A stretch of 64,000 nucleotides of DNA from Strongylocentrotus purpuratus (lineage: Eukaryota; Echinodermata; Echinoidea; Camarodonta; Strongylocentrotidae): positions 35,935,029-35,999,028 of the forward strand of contig NW_022145607.1 of the NCBI RefSeq assembly GCF_000002235.5. The letters are read 5' to 3'. This document shows positions 21,237 through 63,572 of this stretch, one piece after another. Under the pieces are notes generated by a model. That model ran no database searches. It was not told the origin of the DNA and was given only the letters and a program-made list of their open reading frames with translations. The position numbers were made by a program, and so were the translations under genes. Every line of letters begins with the position of its first letter. Position 1 is the stretch's first letter.

Positions 21237-21244
21237 ATGGTGAT

Positions 21245-22654
21245 CAGGGGCGTCGCTAGACCTTTTTCAGTGGGGGAGGGGGGGGGGTGTAGAGGCCAAC
21301 GATTACCGACAAAACTAGCCACCAATTACCGACAAAATTAATTTTCCAATATCTACAAATGTAACCCTATAAACCCGGGGCCGAAGGCTAAATTGTTTTT
21401 CCTATGGACTATCTATAGTACTTGCGTATGCGCAAATGGTCATTTTCCACGACGACACAAATATACGAATTATTTCGTCAACTTAGTCAGCATTCATAGC
21501 TATATATTTTAATGCAGACACGGAGCTAGGATCTTATTTTAGGGAGGGGCGGTAGTGAGCAAGCGAATCACTTAAAGAGCGCGGGGGTGTTGGTGATAGG
21601 CCTCCCGCGCGAAGCGCGGAAGCTTAGACATTTCCTCAAATTATTAGGAAAAGAAGACGATTTATTGTACCGTTCTCGACTGTTAATCCTTGTCTAAATT
21701 CAGTTCTCCCCCTCCCGCGCGAAGCTCTGAAGATTTGGCGTTTCATTAAATTATTAGAGAAAGTAGACGATTCGTTGAACCGTGCTCGACTCTTAATCCT
21801 TGTCTGAATTCAGTTTCCACCCGCGCGAAGCGCGGAAGCTTTGACGTTTCATTTAATTATTAGAGAAAGAAGACGATTCATTGTACCGCGCTCGACTCTT
21901 AATCCTCGTCTGAATTCAGTTTCCTCCCGCGCGAAGCGCGGAAGCTTTGACGTTTCATTAAACTATTAGAGAAAGAAGACGATTCATTGTACCGCTTTCG
22001 ACTCTTAATAAGCCCTATTTGTCTGAATTCAGTTTCCCCCTTTAGCGCGAAGCGCGGAAGCTTTGACGATTCATTAAATTATTAGAGAAAGAAGACGATT
22101 CGTTGTACTGTTCTCGACTCGTCTAAATGAAGTTTTTATTTCCGCGAGAAGCGCGGAATTTGTGGCGTTTCATCACAATATAGAGAAAGGAAGACGATTC
22201 GTTGTACCGCTTTCGACTCTTAATAAACCATATTTGTCTGAATTCAGTTTCCCCCTCTCGCGTGAAGCGCGGAAGCTTTGACGTTTCCTTAAATTTTTAG
22301 AGAAAGAAGACGATGCGTTGTACCGTTCTCTACTCGTCTAAATGATGTTTTCTCCCCTTCCGCGCGAAGGGCGGAATTTTTGGCGTTTCATCACAATATA
22401 GAGAAAAGAAGACGATTCGTTGTACCGTTGTTGACTCTTATAAACCTTGTTTGAATTCAGTTTCCCCGAAAATTTCAAACCTCTGCTTTCTTAAGCTGAT
22501 ATTATAGGAAAGCGAAACTTCGAGAAAATACAAGTATAGTAGTTGTAGTTACTCTCGAAGTCGTCACAGCGGATAAAAAGTCACAGTTCGTAGGGAAAAA
22601 AACTTGTCGGCACCCCCCACCCCCACCCCCCCCCCCCCTTTGGAGACGCCCCTG
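21245..22654. mobile_element. hAT-like non-autonomous element 2 (1410 bp)
   Basis: Termini CAGGGGCGTC and GACGCCCCTG are flanked by a perfect 8-bp duplication ATGGTGAT (21237-21244 and 22655-22662), the hallmark of hAT transposition. Most of the interior is a tandem repeat array. No transposase is encoded, so a related autonomous element must have supplied it. Confidence 0.9.
21603..22468 (+). repeat. Eight tandem ~100-116-bp units inside hAT-like element 2
   Basis: Each unit has GCGCGAAGCGCGGAAGCTTT, GACGTTTCATTAAATTATTA, GAAGACGATTCGTTGTACCG and a GAATTCAGTTTCC end. Units start near 21605, 21714, 21820, 21926, 22042, 22142, 22256 and 22358. Units 5/7 and 6/8 share variants, so the last four form a two-unit higher-order repeat. 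Confidence 0.85.
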
Positions 22655-22662
22655 ATGGTGAT

Positions 22663-24028
22663 TCGTTATACCCTAACTCTACTTCATTGTATCTAGGCAA
22701 TCTCATCTAAACGCGCTAATCTATTATCCTCTCAGATTTAGAAATAATAATACTAACATAGAAATATGTAATTGTATTCTTCCAGCACACAACACATACA
22801 TATTCCAGGTGTAAATATCGTTTTAGGAAAACGAGCTTATCAATCAATACTGCAATCTGCATGTGATTCACCTATAATTATTGCACTATTATTATGCTTC
22901 GACTACCCATATGACATAGAAATATAAAGGAATAATCATAAACTATATACAAGACAAGAAATATAGACTAAAATTGATTGTCTCTAAGAAATGTGATAAC
23001 ATCCACTAAACTAAACTGCCGCGCAATATACAGCAATACATGTTGTAGTATAAGCAGGGAGGTGTTTAACTCACATACCCTGGTATAAGCCAATCAACAT
23101 CCAAACATCAACCCTTAAATACAATTAGGCCTATGGGATAATTATGAGCAGGTTTATTCGATTGAAAACTACCAAATAATAATGGTCAGACAATCCCTTG
23201 TGCCAAGCAAATGCAAACTCTTCACAGTGTTTCCAACTTCTAATCTGATAAGCAAACATGCCTCCTATCACTAATCCCCCTGTCCTAGCCCAATGGAGAG
23301 TGTTGCTCAACAACACAACATGAACAAAAATATTGGGGAAGAAAGGGAGAGAAAGAGAGAGCAGGGAGGTGTGTGTGTGTGTGTTCCCCTACCACGAGTG
23401 AGGTGACCTCTGTACAGAGTGACCCAAGAGAGATAAAGGAGAGATGGAAGAGGGGGAGAGATCTAATCTGTTGTTCCAACACTAACTCCATTATACCGTA
23501 TATCTACACTGGATCATACACGTTATCACAATGGCACTGTTGCATAGTATATCACCTAATTTGCAATTAGCGTAGGTTCTGAATGATGGATTGTAAATCT
23601 GGAAACTACCATTCATGATATTAGACTTACCTTTTCTTTATCAACCCTAGACTAGCTTTATAGTATTAACAAACTCCAATACTAGGTGGAGGATAAACTT
23701 TCATATAGCAGTTCGGCACCTCGTTTATAATTTGCATCAGAGAGTTCCAACCTCAATGGAAGTACTCTTACAATGTATACATCTTTTCTGACATAGAAAT
23801 CAAAGTCAATACTTTTAAGAAGGGTAAGAGTACCACGTGCGTCGATCACCACGTGCCCAGTACATTTTTGCTTGTCTGCGCTGCATGCACTCACCGTACA
23901 CGCACATTAAACTCCATATTAAACAAGGTATCTGATTGGTCGATCAATTCCAGACGCATGCGCAGTAAACAGCATCCGTCTGGAAAAAGGCACACGTGTG
24001 CTAATAAAGTAACAGGCGTGTGCTATCA
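22663..24028. other. Gene-free sequence right of hAT-like element 2
   Basis: It includes (GT)n near 23370. A minus-strand open stretch at 23682-23894 followed by a donor-like AAAG|GTAAGT near 23627 lies downstream of the 24.1-kb inverted-repeat copy. The encoded peptide is not recognised, so no gene is called. Confidence 0.35.
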
Positions 24029-24139
24029 CACCTTGCACGCGCCTGCTAAATAACAGGCGGTGATTGGTCAATTTAGCAGACGTGTGCCGCGTTCCATACG
24101 TCTGGGGCACGTGAATAAAGTCACCAACGGCTTTCCATA
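24029..24139 (-). repeat. Right copy of identical ~110-bp inverted repeat
   Basis: Reverse complement of 16198-16308. Beyond the identical block, the similarity decays towards GCATGCGCAGT and CGTCTGGA on one side and GGCTGTGTATCGTACGCG on the other. Confidence 0.9.
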
Positions 24140-25116
24140 ATTGGCTGTGTATCGTACGCGTATATTCAGGGTATTGCGCATTAACCGGTAGTACCGTGTA
24201 TTTACATGTACCAACTTTCTTTTCTTTGGAATACAAAGTTTTTTTGGGGGGTGTAAATGCTGGCCTGTTGGGCATTGTGTATTTGTTTAAGTAGTTTGTG
24301 TTGACTAAAAATAATTAGTAACTAAATGGGTAACTACTATAGTGTGTTTAAATTGAATAATATAGATCTATGGACCATATAGATCTAGATCTATTTGCCA
24401 ATTTGTAAAATAATAATAATAATATATTATTTTGCAACTTTTCAAGTCACAATTTACATATATTTGAAAACTATATATCAAATAAATGTAAATGCATAAA
24501 TTATTGGAGGGTTGTAGTGTTGCACAAATCGACTGGATGATTATGAGGCATATGAGATGAGCGATTAACTAGGTCAAAGTTCCCAGTCCCAGCTGATCAT
24601 AATTTGTACGTATAACAAAACAAAACATATTACGTATACTCGCCTCTTGATGGCGCTAGAGCTGCAATATTGTCATACAGCAAAAGCAATTCACTTTTTG
24701 TGCAATTAGTCTAAGTTTGTTATTTATTTAGCATTGTATTTGTATTCGATATTTGAAACACTCCATTTGGAGATTTATTGCTACATTATCATTGGTGTTA
24801 TTATAATCATTATCATTATTATTATTGTTTGTCATTTATTTGCAATTAGTCAAACACAAAGTACAAAGCACAATTTAAATAAAGTCAATAGTTATATTAA
24901 GAGTGCATTTTCTAGTTATGCCGGGGTAGAAAAAGATCCTACTAGCAAAAGGCTCTTCCTTCCATTATCTTCCATGTTATGCCATTTATACCGCAGGCTT
25001 TATATATCACTATCAATTTATGGAAATTGTGGATAAATAAATTCAGTGTAAGGTAACATATAAACTGAGTGTTAAATACTGATTTAGCGAGGGTCGACGA
25101 ACCTGCATGGCATCAT
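24140..25116. other. AT-rich gene-free sequence
   Basis: It contains short ATT/ATA repeats (24410-24425, 24795-24835). No exon or transposon was identified. Confidence 0.5.
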
Positions 25117-25540
25117 GGGGGGGGGGGGGGGGGGGGGGTGGCACTGTCGGTGATTATAGTCAATGATATTGTGCAAATATTATAAACTGATTAGAGAATG
25201 GGTATGGGAGGGGGTCGAACCCCTCCCTCCCCCCGCCTCCTTCCCTCCAAGTTCTTCCTCCCTTAATTCCTTCATTCAATCTCTCTCTCCTTCCTAGCTT
25301 CCTTGTATCTTTTTCTTTCTTCTATCTCTCGATCTCCCTCTCTCTCTCTTTCTAAATATCTCTCTATATATATATATATCGATCTCTATCTATTATATCT
25401 TTCTCTCTATCTCTCTCTTTCTCCCTCCCCATTTCTCTCTATCTTGTTCTCTATATCTCTCTCTCTCTCTCCGTCCTAGCTTTCATGTATCTTTTCCTTT
25501 CTTCTATCTCTCTAAATATATATATATATACATATATCAA

Positions 25541-25606
<66 letters not shown>

Positions 25607-25723
25607 CATGTCTCTCTCTATCTCGTTCTCTATCTATCTCTCACTTTCTCCCTCCCCCTTTCTCTCTCTTTCTGTCTCTCTGTGTCTCTCTTGTTCTCTA
25701 TCTGTTTCTCTCTTTCTTCCTCC

Positions 25724-25783
<60 letters not shown>

Positions 25784-25815
25784 AGCATTCGATGGGGGGG
25801 GGGGGGGGGGGGGTC
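25117..25815. repeat. Low-complexity block: poly-G and (TC)n/(TA)n
   Basis: Poly-G lies at 25117-25138. From about 25270 to 25785 the strand is almost entirely TC dinucleotides with (TA)n islands near 25365, 25515 and 25590, then poly-G near 25795-25813. Long open frames here are products of simple sequence. Confidence 0.9.
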
Positions 25816-26024
25816 GTGCACCCAGAAGATATCCAGGACGATATATTTCATATGTCAAAGAAAAAGAATATCAAAACATGATAATACAAGTACATGCAAT
25901 GTATATCTTTCTTTTCGACCAGGTATCTGTAAGTGCTCCCCTTTTCTCCCAAAGTGCCATTTTTTGGCAATGTCCCCACTATGAGAGCATTTGAATGTTC
26001 ACTTGGAAGGGTTACTTTTTATCG

Positions 26025-26345
26025 CAGGCATCAGTGTTATCAGTGTCTGTGATATGGTGGAATATTGAAGCCCAGAATTGCGCTTCAAGATGATCATGAA
26101 GTGCCTCAAAAAAGTAAAAATCTTTGAGTGACTGGTTTTACCACTCATTTTCCCCAATAGACTGTAGTGTTATAAAAACTGTTAGGAAAACGGAAAATTA
26201 AATTCTGATTTCCAATCATAAATATCTTGATAATGAGACAGGCGATCGGCTAGTAAAAGTCATTGGATTCCTGACTGACCTAAAAGTTTATAATTATGAT
26301 TGCAGCATGAGCTAAATCAAGGATTTTTGGAATCTGAGGCAATGT
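26025..26345 (-). repeat. TTAA-family B MITE, partial copy
   Basis: Reverse-orientation match to 48100-48488: ATCAGTGTCTGTGATATGGT, CACTCATTTTCCCCAATAGA and GACTGACCTAAAAGTTTATA. Both terminal TTAA sites are lost. Confidence 0.75.
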
Positions 26346-26896
26346 TACGAGTCACTTTTAAGGTATGCCAGAATGGGTTTTGCATCACGTCCCCTTCCCC
26401 TCCCCCACCAAATAACACACAAAGCATCTTCACTGACCCAGCTTGAGGACTCACAATCATCCAAACTAACAAATACAGTACTATACACACACAGGCACAC
26501 ACACTCATGCAAATTCACCCATTAAAGGTACTATGTCCCATTTGCAGGCCAAAAAATGAAAAAGTTAAATTCCAACTGCATTTGAAAGATAATACTAATT
26601 TAGAACTTCCCTAAAAAAGGTGGGGCTTGAAAATGTCTTCAAGTGGGAAAATAACGACTATTAGTTGTCAAATCGACTTTAGGGCTATAGAGCCCAAAAG
26701 TAATAGTCTTGATTTTCAGACAATTGTACCGAATGGTCATACGTTTTATTATGCGCAAATATTCAATCAGTTTAATCTTGGCCATCACAAGAAGTGGGTT
26801 ATTGATGTAGACAAATGCTCATGTATACCCTTTACAACTCTTTTCATGTATGTTATTACCAAAGAAGAAAAAAGCCAGTCAGTCACTCAATAGTAT

Positions 26897-27060
26897 AGTA
26901 TTAATGACTGCTTTGAGAGAAATAGTTGTTTTATTACGCTCAAGGGAAGGTTAGAATTGTGCTATTCCCCGAGGCTTGCCGAGGGGAATAGCCCAATTGT
27001 AACCTTCCCGAGAGCGTATGAAAACAACTATTTCTCGAATATTAAAGCAGTCATTAATAC
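26897..27060. repeat. Long imperfect palindrome (~164 bp)
   Basis: GTATTAATGACTGCTTTGAG pairs with its near complement ending GCAGTCATTAATAC at 27060. Inner arms TAGTTGTTTT/AAAACAACTA and ATTCCCC/GGGGAAT close on a short loop near 26980. It marks the left end of the nested insertion. Confidence 0.85.
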
Positions 27061-27121
27061 TTTTATATGCCGAAAAAAAAATAGACTAAAAAATAAAAAA
27101 TAAAAAATAATTTACATTGTA

Positions 27122-27203
27122 GTCGAAGACGGGATTCGAACTCTTGCGTACAACAAGAGGTGTATCGAAAACCAACACTTAGACCACTCGGCTATCGCGC
27201 GAC
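27122..27203 (-). other. tRNA-like sequence in nested MITE (Leu/Ser-type)
   Basis: The minus strand reads GCGATAGCCGAGTGGTCTAAG (box-A-like) and AGTTCGAATCCCG (box-B-like) over 82 nt. The outer acceptor pairs match but inner ones do not, so it is probably a tRNA-derived module, not a working tRNA gene. It is shared with 48938-49019. Confidence 0.6.
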
Positions 27204-30054
27204 GTTAACATGCTAGGCAGTTTTCTCCAATATATACATTAAAATGGATTGAAAACGGCTCCGCGTGAGGGATGCTTCGCAAAAGCTCCATGAAACGGAC
27301 CCTTCTTTTACTTTTGCAATGCATATTGGCACGAACTTAGATCAAGATCTATCGGCAGATGTTGTTTTTTTGTTTTTGAGAGTTAATTTTCGTCTTCATG
27401 TCAACAATGCAAGATAAAATTGTCGGTAAGATCGATCGAGATTCAATTGTATTGAAATTGCCGACCAATTTTTCGCACACGTATGGTATCCTCCATCGCT
27501 CAAACCATTTTTTAACATGTAAACCTATGGGGTAACCATGGAGACTGACCTATTTTTTTAATAACCATGGTTATTAAAAATATTGAAATGTTTTATGCAT
27601 GGTTACCGGGAATTTTACAGGAACAGTTGAAGTTTATGAATGCAATTCGACCAATCAGATGGCTGGATTTCTTAAGTGAGGTATATAATGTCTGACAGTG
27701 AAGTCTAGCAATTAAACGGGTTTCCTTGAATAATTTGAATATGAGGACACTGCTAACGTTTAAATTTCACAGATAGGACATACATGACATATTCATAATT
27801 CCTGCAAAGTTCTACAGCATTTGAGGTTGGCTGCAAAAGGGACATAGTACCTTTAAGCAAAGATCAATTAATTAACATACTAATCATAAATTGATCTGAA
27901 CTGACCGGTACAGCGTAATGACCCCAAAATATATTCACCTAAGCAAACACATCTATTAAATCAACATCCATACAAAATCAACCAAACTGCAAAGTCAGAA
28001 GTTAGAAGATAAACTCACACATTTCTCCAGAGGCAATCATGTGTTCTTTGTGCCACTTCACAATATTTAATATTTAGAAGGCACATAATTCATTGAACAA
28101 TCTGACATGTATACAAACAGTATATTAGATCAGTACTGTTGTTCTTGTTTTTATACAAAATGAAATGAAAGAAACTCTACAATGTCATTAAAGAAACTCT
28201 GATATCCATATTGTAACTGGAAGATATAAAGAAAATATATTTTTGGAAAATCATATCATATAGATAGAAAAGACAATCCATATTAAACGTCTCTACGCAA
28301 CCAAAACATTCCTTTAAATTTCAGAATGTACACAAGAAATGTTGAAGGTTTTTACTTGACTATTTTGCTTATAACATTGAGCAAGCAAAAATACTATTAT
28401 CATGTCACACGCTTGTAGTATGGTTGGCTGATTATGAAACCAGATTTCATCTTGTCTAATAACTATACTACACTGGATATATCATTTCCATCTTACCCTT
28501 TAATATCAAAAGTCTTTTTCACTATGTTTCATAGTTCAAATGAAGCATTCATCAGTCATTTAGACACGCTTTTGTCCCTTTTAACTAGAAACACACAAAT
28601 TCTTAGAAAATAAATTCAGATTAATATTCACTATACAAATTATACAAACATATGACTAAACATGGAAACTGTTAGTAATTACATTAAAATACCTCAAGAA
28701 CCTTTGGTCTATCTGACTTCCAACTAGCTGTAGTGTAACTTAGGATAGCAAACCAGAATTGTTACTTTGACAACACCCAACCATTCCCTGCAAAGTTACA
28801 TCACAAGATTTAGAGGTAGTTTTAGTTCTACAAGTACTAAGATTAGATGAGTAAACAAATATTGTACAAGATTTTAAACCTCCATTTGAATGTTTCTATA
28901 ACTTCCCAGCATGCAGCTTAAACTTCCAAGCTCAAAAAAACAAAAATATGAGAATTATCAGAAAATGGGATTACTCCACAAATTCCCTTTCATTTTGCTT
29001 CAATTTATGAATTATTGCAAGACGGTATGGAAATGCATACATTTTAAATAATACAATGGTATAAACTTGGCACTTCCTTTCGTATAAAGTGCAACACACA
29101 GGTTGTATGCTTCGGTGATACACAATACAAACACAATACTTCTCGTACATTTTAAAAAGACGATCACAAACCTTATCATTTTGCTGACATTAATGCTATA
29201 TTATCTTGCTGATAGGTCAAAGGTTACATGGGAGCTGGGGTGGCTGGCCACAAATAGAATATGTCAGAAATATAAGCAGCGAGGTTCACGATATATTCAT
29301 ACAGATACATTGTACATGACAACAAAATAAACAAGTTTAGTTAATCTCAAACAAAGAGGGAAGTTAAAAACATATTTGCATAAATCAACTTTGTATCAAA
29401 CCTGCGTTTCTTGCATCCCTGCGGATCACTCTCTGTATCCAATGTCCTTCAGACGCTCTTCATATCTCCCTTACTATCCAAACAATACTATTGAACTGTT
29501 ATACATGATTTTGTTCTCTTTTGTATTAAGTAAAAGAAATATTAACAGCATAAAAATAACATATGAAAGTAAATAAACTGCATGGAAGTTATAATACCCT
29601 AACTCTTTGTTGCTCATTGCCAAGTGTTTTTAACGATAGTAAGGCAGTTCGAAGGTCAAGCAGTGTTTCATACATACTTTACAATAAGAGTTCCTCTATA
29701 AATACCTTCCTGCTTTAATAAAGGGTTTATACAAACAAACCCAACACTACAAAAAAGCAGTCGGCTATAATAAAGCTTCTTCTTATCCATAGAAAATCAA
29801 CTAGCTAATTCATGATTGAATATAAAATGGAAAATATCAAACATTAATGTACACTTTTTACATGATCCATAGCTTCATGGTTTTCTTTCTTATATAATAT
29901 TACAAACTTGGATTGATTAACATTGATTGTTTATAACACAACCCTGCAATTCTATTATATAAAGCTCATTCCTCCGCAATGACTTAGTCTATACATTTAT
30001 GTAATAGAATTTATAACAAAATACATACAAAATTCATTTTCGGCTCTCACAATT

Positions 30055-30220
30055 AATAGTTCAAATAAATGTGTAAGTCTAACAAATACTTGGATTAACG
30101 TAAGAAAAACTCATTTTCCATTCAGAGTTTTCTCACATCAGTTCAAATAAATGTGTAAGTCTAACAAATAATTGGATTAATGTAAGAAAAACTCATTTTC
30201 CATTCAGAGTTTTGAACGCC
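30055..30220. repeat. Two-copy tandem repeat (~82 bp)
   Basis: AAATAAATGTGTAAGTCTAA and AAACTCATTTTCCATTCAGA occur twice in the same order, with only a few differences between the copies. Confidence 0.85.
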
Positions 30221-30611
30221 GCACTTTATTTGAAGAAATACATGTTTGGACAAAAACAATGAATCATTTTACCTTTGTATTCTATTGGAATATACTAGTG
30301 CATTTTTACAAACATAGCTTTGGTGTGAAATCAAGCCTTGATAAGAAAATGAAGAGAAAAGATATTCGAGCTGATACAATCATCAACTTAGAAATATTTG
30401 TATAAAATGTTATTGACCGAGTATTTCAGATAATTTGAGTAGATGAAAGTGGCACAATTAAATATGTTTTATTTAAGTGAGACAACATGAAAAGGGTTGG
30501 GAACCGACAAGAAATTCAATATTAATGTTTATAAGATGATGAAGCGGATCCTAATCAAATGATTGGTTGAGAGCCTACATGTGACCAGGCATTTATTTTG
30601 CCAAACACATA

Positions 30612-30641
30612 ATTTTACTAATGACCGGTCATTAGTAAAAT
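30612..30641. repeat. Perfect 30-bp palindrome
   Basis: ATTTTACTAATGACC is followed directly by its exact reverse complement. CATTAGTAAAAT recurs at 30724-30735 at the edge of the next hairpin. Confidence 0.9.
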
Positions 30642-30731
30642 CATGTTATAAAACATCATTCTACGTAAAACAAATAAAACATCCATCTTACAAAACAAAT
30701 AATACACACCATTTTGTTCAGGCATTAGTAA

Positions 30732-30828
30732 AATTACCCACACTCAGTACCTTCAAAACAGTTCAAACACCCTTGGCTATCGCCTTGGGCGTGTTAGACT
30801 GTTCCAAAGGTACCTTGTGTGGGTAATT
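30732..30828. repeat. Hairpin-forming palindrome (~97 bp)
   Basis: Left arm AATTACCCACACTCAGTACC pairs with right arm GGTACCTTGTGTGGGTAATT. The arms (about 40 bp) continue through AACAGTTCAAACACCC/GGGCGTGTTAGACTGTT. Probably a small fold-back MITE. Confidence 0.85.
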
Positions 30829-30829
30829 G

Positions 30830-30885
30830 TTCTATTTATATGTATCCTCAACAAATACATTTCAGCGTTTAGGCTGCAGCATGTT
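30830..30885 (+). mobile_element. Fragment of LINE 3' end
   Basis: CTATTTATATGTATCCTC and ATACATTTCAGC match 63499-63550, where the same blocks precede a TTGAA-repeat tail. Very short here. Confidence 0.45.
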
Positions 30886-31337
30886 TTTTTAAATAAACCG
30901 TAGAATTGAAGAAAGAAAAAAAATTGAAAATATATCTTATGAGGTGACAGGTACCAGGGTTGCAAGGTATCATACTGATGATCAGGGGGGGGGGGGGGCA
31001 ATTAAGGAAAAAAATCATCTTTTCTATTTTATAGGACAGAACTGAAGATCCGTATCGTGATGAAATTGGCGGTACAGATGGACAAAATCTGTTTGCGTTT
31101 CTTGCGTGTGCATCCTTGAGCGTACGACAACAAACAAACTACAAAGGAATAGAAAGCTAAGCTGCTGCGGCATAGAAAGTTGAGTCTGTGTGATCTCTGA
31201 AGCTCAAGCTACTACACGTAGCTGGCTCAGACCATGTTCTGATAATCTTCAAGAAGCTTGAAGTTTCGGAGTCCAGCGGCTTTGACAGGTTTGTGATTCG
31301 ACGGGTACGCCTCAAGATTACTTACAGGACATAGGCT

Positions 31338-61655
<30,318 letters not shown>

Positions 61656-63379
61656 CTGTTAAATAATGAAAAGACAAAGAGATATATAACTAAAGACAAA
61701 GACACATATAACTAAACATCATGGAATATTAAAGATGATTAGGAGGAGATGTAGAAATGACTGAATTATTGTAGAGATAAGGACATAATGTAGGCATATC
61801 TAGAAATTAGTATACAACATTATACAATATACCAAAGGATGGTTAAAGCTATGAGGAAACATAGTTGACAAGACTATGGAGTTATACAAAAAACAAGAAA
61901 GTGATAACAAATACAATGGCAATTTATAAGAGCATTTGGGATAGGCAGAAAGGAGGGATTCCTTATATAAAAGCCTACCCCTAAAAACACACATACAGGA
62001 AAACGAGGACAAAAGAACAGAACAAAAAACAAAGAACATACTAAAACTACTGTAACCTATCTAATATGAAATTGAAAACATGGCTTACATAGACACTAAA
62101 AGGATATTTTCACAACTACAATATTCCTCTGAAATTTCCTTTCAATTTATTACAAGATATTTGAAGAAAATTAAATGGTTCTGAACATATTGTACCCACT
62201 TGTTATAATGCATGTGATGGAAATTATAAGCATGAATACTTACTTGATTGATCATAATTCAGCTATCACATTTTATTCTATAATCAATTGACCGATATAT
62301 ACAATATATTTGCATTCTGGAACATTCGGTGTATATTTCATTGGGTAGAGTCAGTGAGAATTGATTTTCCGTCCTTGCCAGTATACATGTAGTACTCATA
62401 AATCCATTTTAGAATAAAATTATGTTTTCTGTCTGGTTGGATAAACAGATTAGGCATTGATGTCCTCTTTTATCTCACTTTCCTTTTATAAACATCAATG
62501 ATATTGCTTACAATTACCAGGGGGCATACATGTACATGTATACTGACACAGTCAGAACAGGATAAATATGCAATCGCACCATTTGTGGATTGAGAATGCA
62601 TTATTCTAATACAAGAAGTCTGTAATTATGCATAACAGCTCAATCAAGATGAGCAGAAACAGATTAGATATACAGGCTAGAATAAAACTCAGTTTGAATA
62701 AAAGATGAGGACTCTGTTCCTATTCTGATGAGGCAATGATATGTCTGGGTTCAAAAAACAAAGTATACAGGGAAGGATTGGCGTAACCATAAGATGCGTA
62801 AAATAATTTTGGAGGGCTACTGCCTGCAAAGCTAAAGTGGACTTTGCCATTATATTTAATGATTTAATAATTTAATGATTCATACATTAAGAGCCATTAA
62901 TTAACAGAAATTGTTTTAAGTGTGCTAGTTTTTCATTAACATGGGTTATATTTAGAGTTTCTTAGACTCAGATCATGCATGCTTCTTTTGCCTGAGGATG
63001 GTGCCACTTATTACGAGCATCAGGGAGAGGAGATGAACTATTAATATTATGATTACAAATAAGGCGTAAAAAATTAAGTATTGTTTTTGCTGAATCTCTA
63101 ATTGATAACCCACAATGCAAAGGCTGGATTCCTGAACAAAAAATTGTTGGCATGTCATTATGAAATAAACATGCCAACATAAATAGTTGCAGTAGCAACT
63201 ACTCCGAAGATCAAGATACATTAATCTTGATCTAAGGAGACACGAACGAACGAACGAACGAAAGAAATAAACACAAGAATAGTCAATATAAATGCAGAAC
63301 CTCTCGTTTTAAACAAAGTGCAATACCATATTTTATTGATCTTCTTAATAATCACTGATTGTTTTAAGTTTTTCTTTTC
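61656..63379. other. RSK upstream intron, nothing recognised
   Basis: AT-rich, with ACGA tandem repeat at 63241-63262. The next RSK exon (ATP-loop region) was sought here and not found. Confidence 0.5.
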
Positions 63380-63572
63380 AAACCCAATCTTTTTTATTTG
63401 TGTATTTGAACAGTTGTCTTTTTAACCAGACCAGTATTTTATCTGTCATGGTTTCATTGTACGATAATGTAGATATGTTTTGTGAATGGATATTCTTTTC
63501 TATTTATATGTATCCTCGATCATTGTAAACACATACATTTCAGCTTTTTAGCCTTGAATTGAATTGAATTAT
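63380..63572 (+). mobile_element. LINE 3' end relic with TTGAA-repeat tail
   Basis: Blocks CTATTTATATGTATCCTCGA, CATTTCAGCTTTTTAGCC precede tandem TTGAA. The pentanucleotide tail suggests a non-LTR element 3' end. A fragment with the same blocks is at 30830. Confidence 0.5.

Larger units (their letters stand above)
26522..27856 (+). mobile_element. TTAA-family A MITE with a nested ~0.8-kb insertion
   Basis: Ends TTAAAGGTACTATGTCCC and GGGACATAGTACCTTTAA form inverted repeats flanked by TTAA. The sequence matches 34288-34827 except that it is split near CAATAGT by about 0.8 kb of other DNA (26895-27690), which starts with a long hairpin and holds a tRNA-like core. Confidence 0.85.
27857..31337 (-). 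other. RSK downstream region, possible long 3' UTR
   Basis: Directly downstream of the RSK stop codon. The 28-30 kb part is AT-rich and largely free of the repeats seen elsewhere, as a long 3' UTR would be, but no polyadenylation site can be fixed. It includes the repeats listed separately at 30055, 30612, 30732 and 30830, and poly-G at 30984-30997. Confidence 0.35.

Noticed and set aside
23682..23894. First exon of a minus-strand gene driven by the 24.1-kb inverted-repeat copy
   Set aside because: There is an ATG and a later GTAAGT, but the peptide is unrecognised and stops before the donor. Insufficient support.
25485..25994. Long open frame of Ser/Leu-rich protein
   Set aside because: It is translation of (TC)n/(TA)n simple sequence on a low-complexity block.
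27122..27203. Functional tRNA gene
   Set aside because: The box A and B motifs are good, but acceptor-stem pairing is broken and the sequence is embedded in a repeated MITE core.
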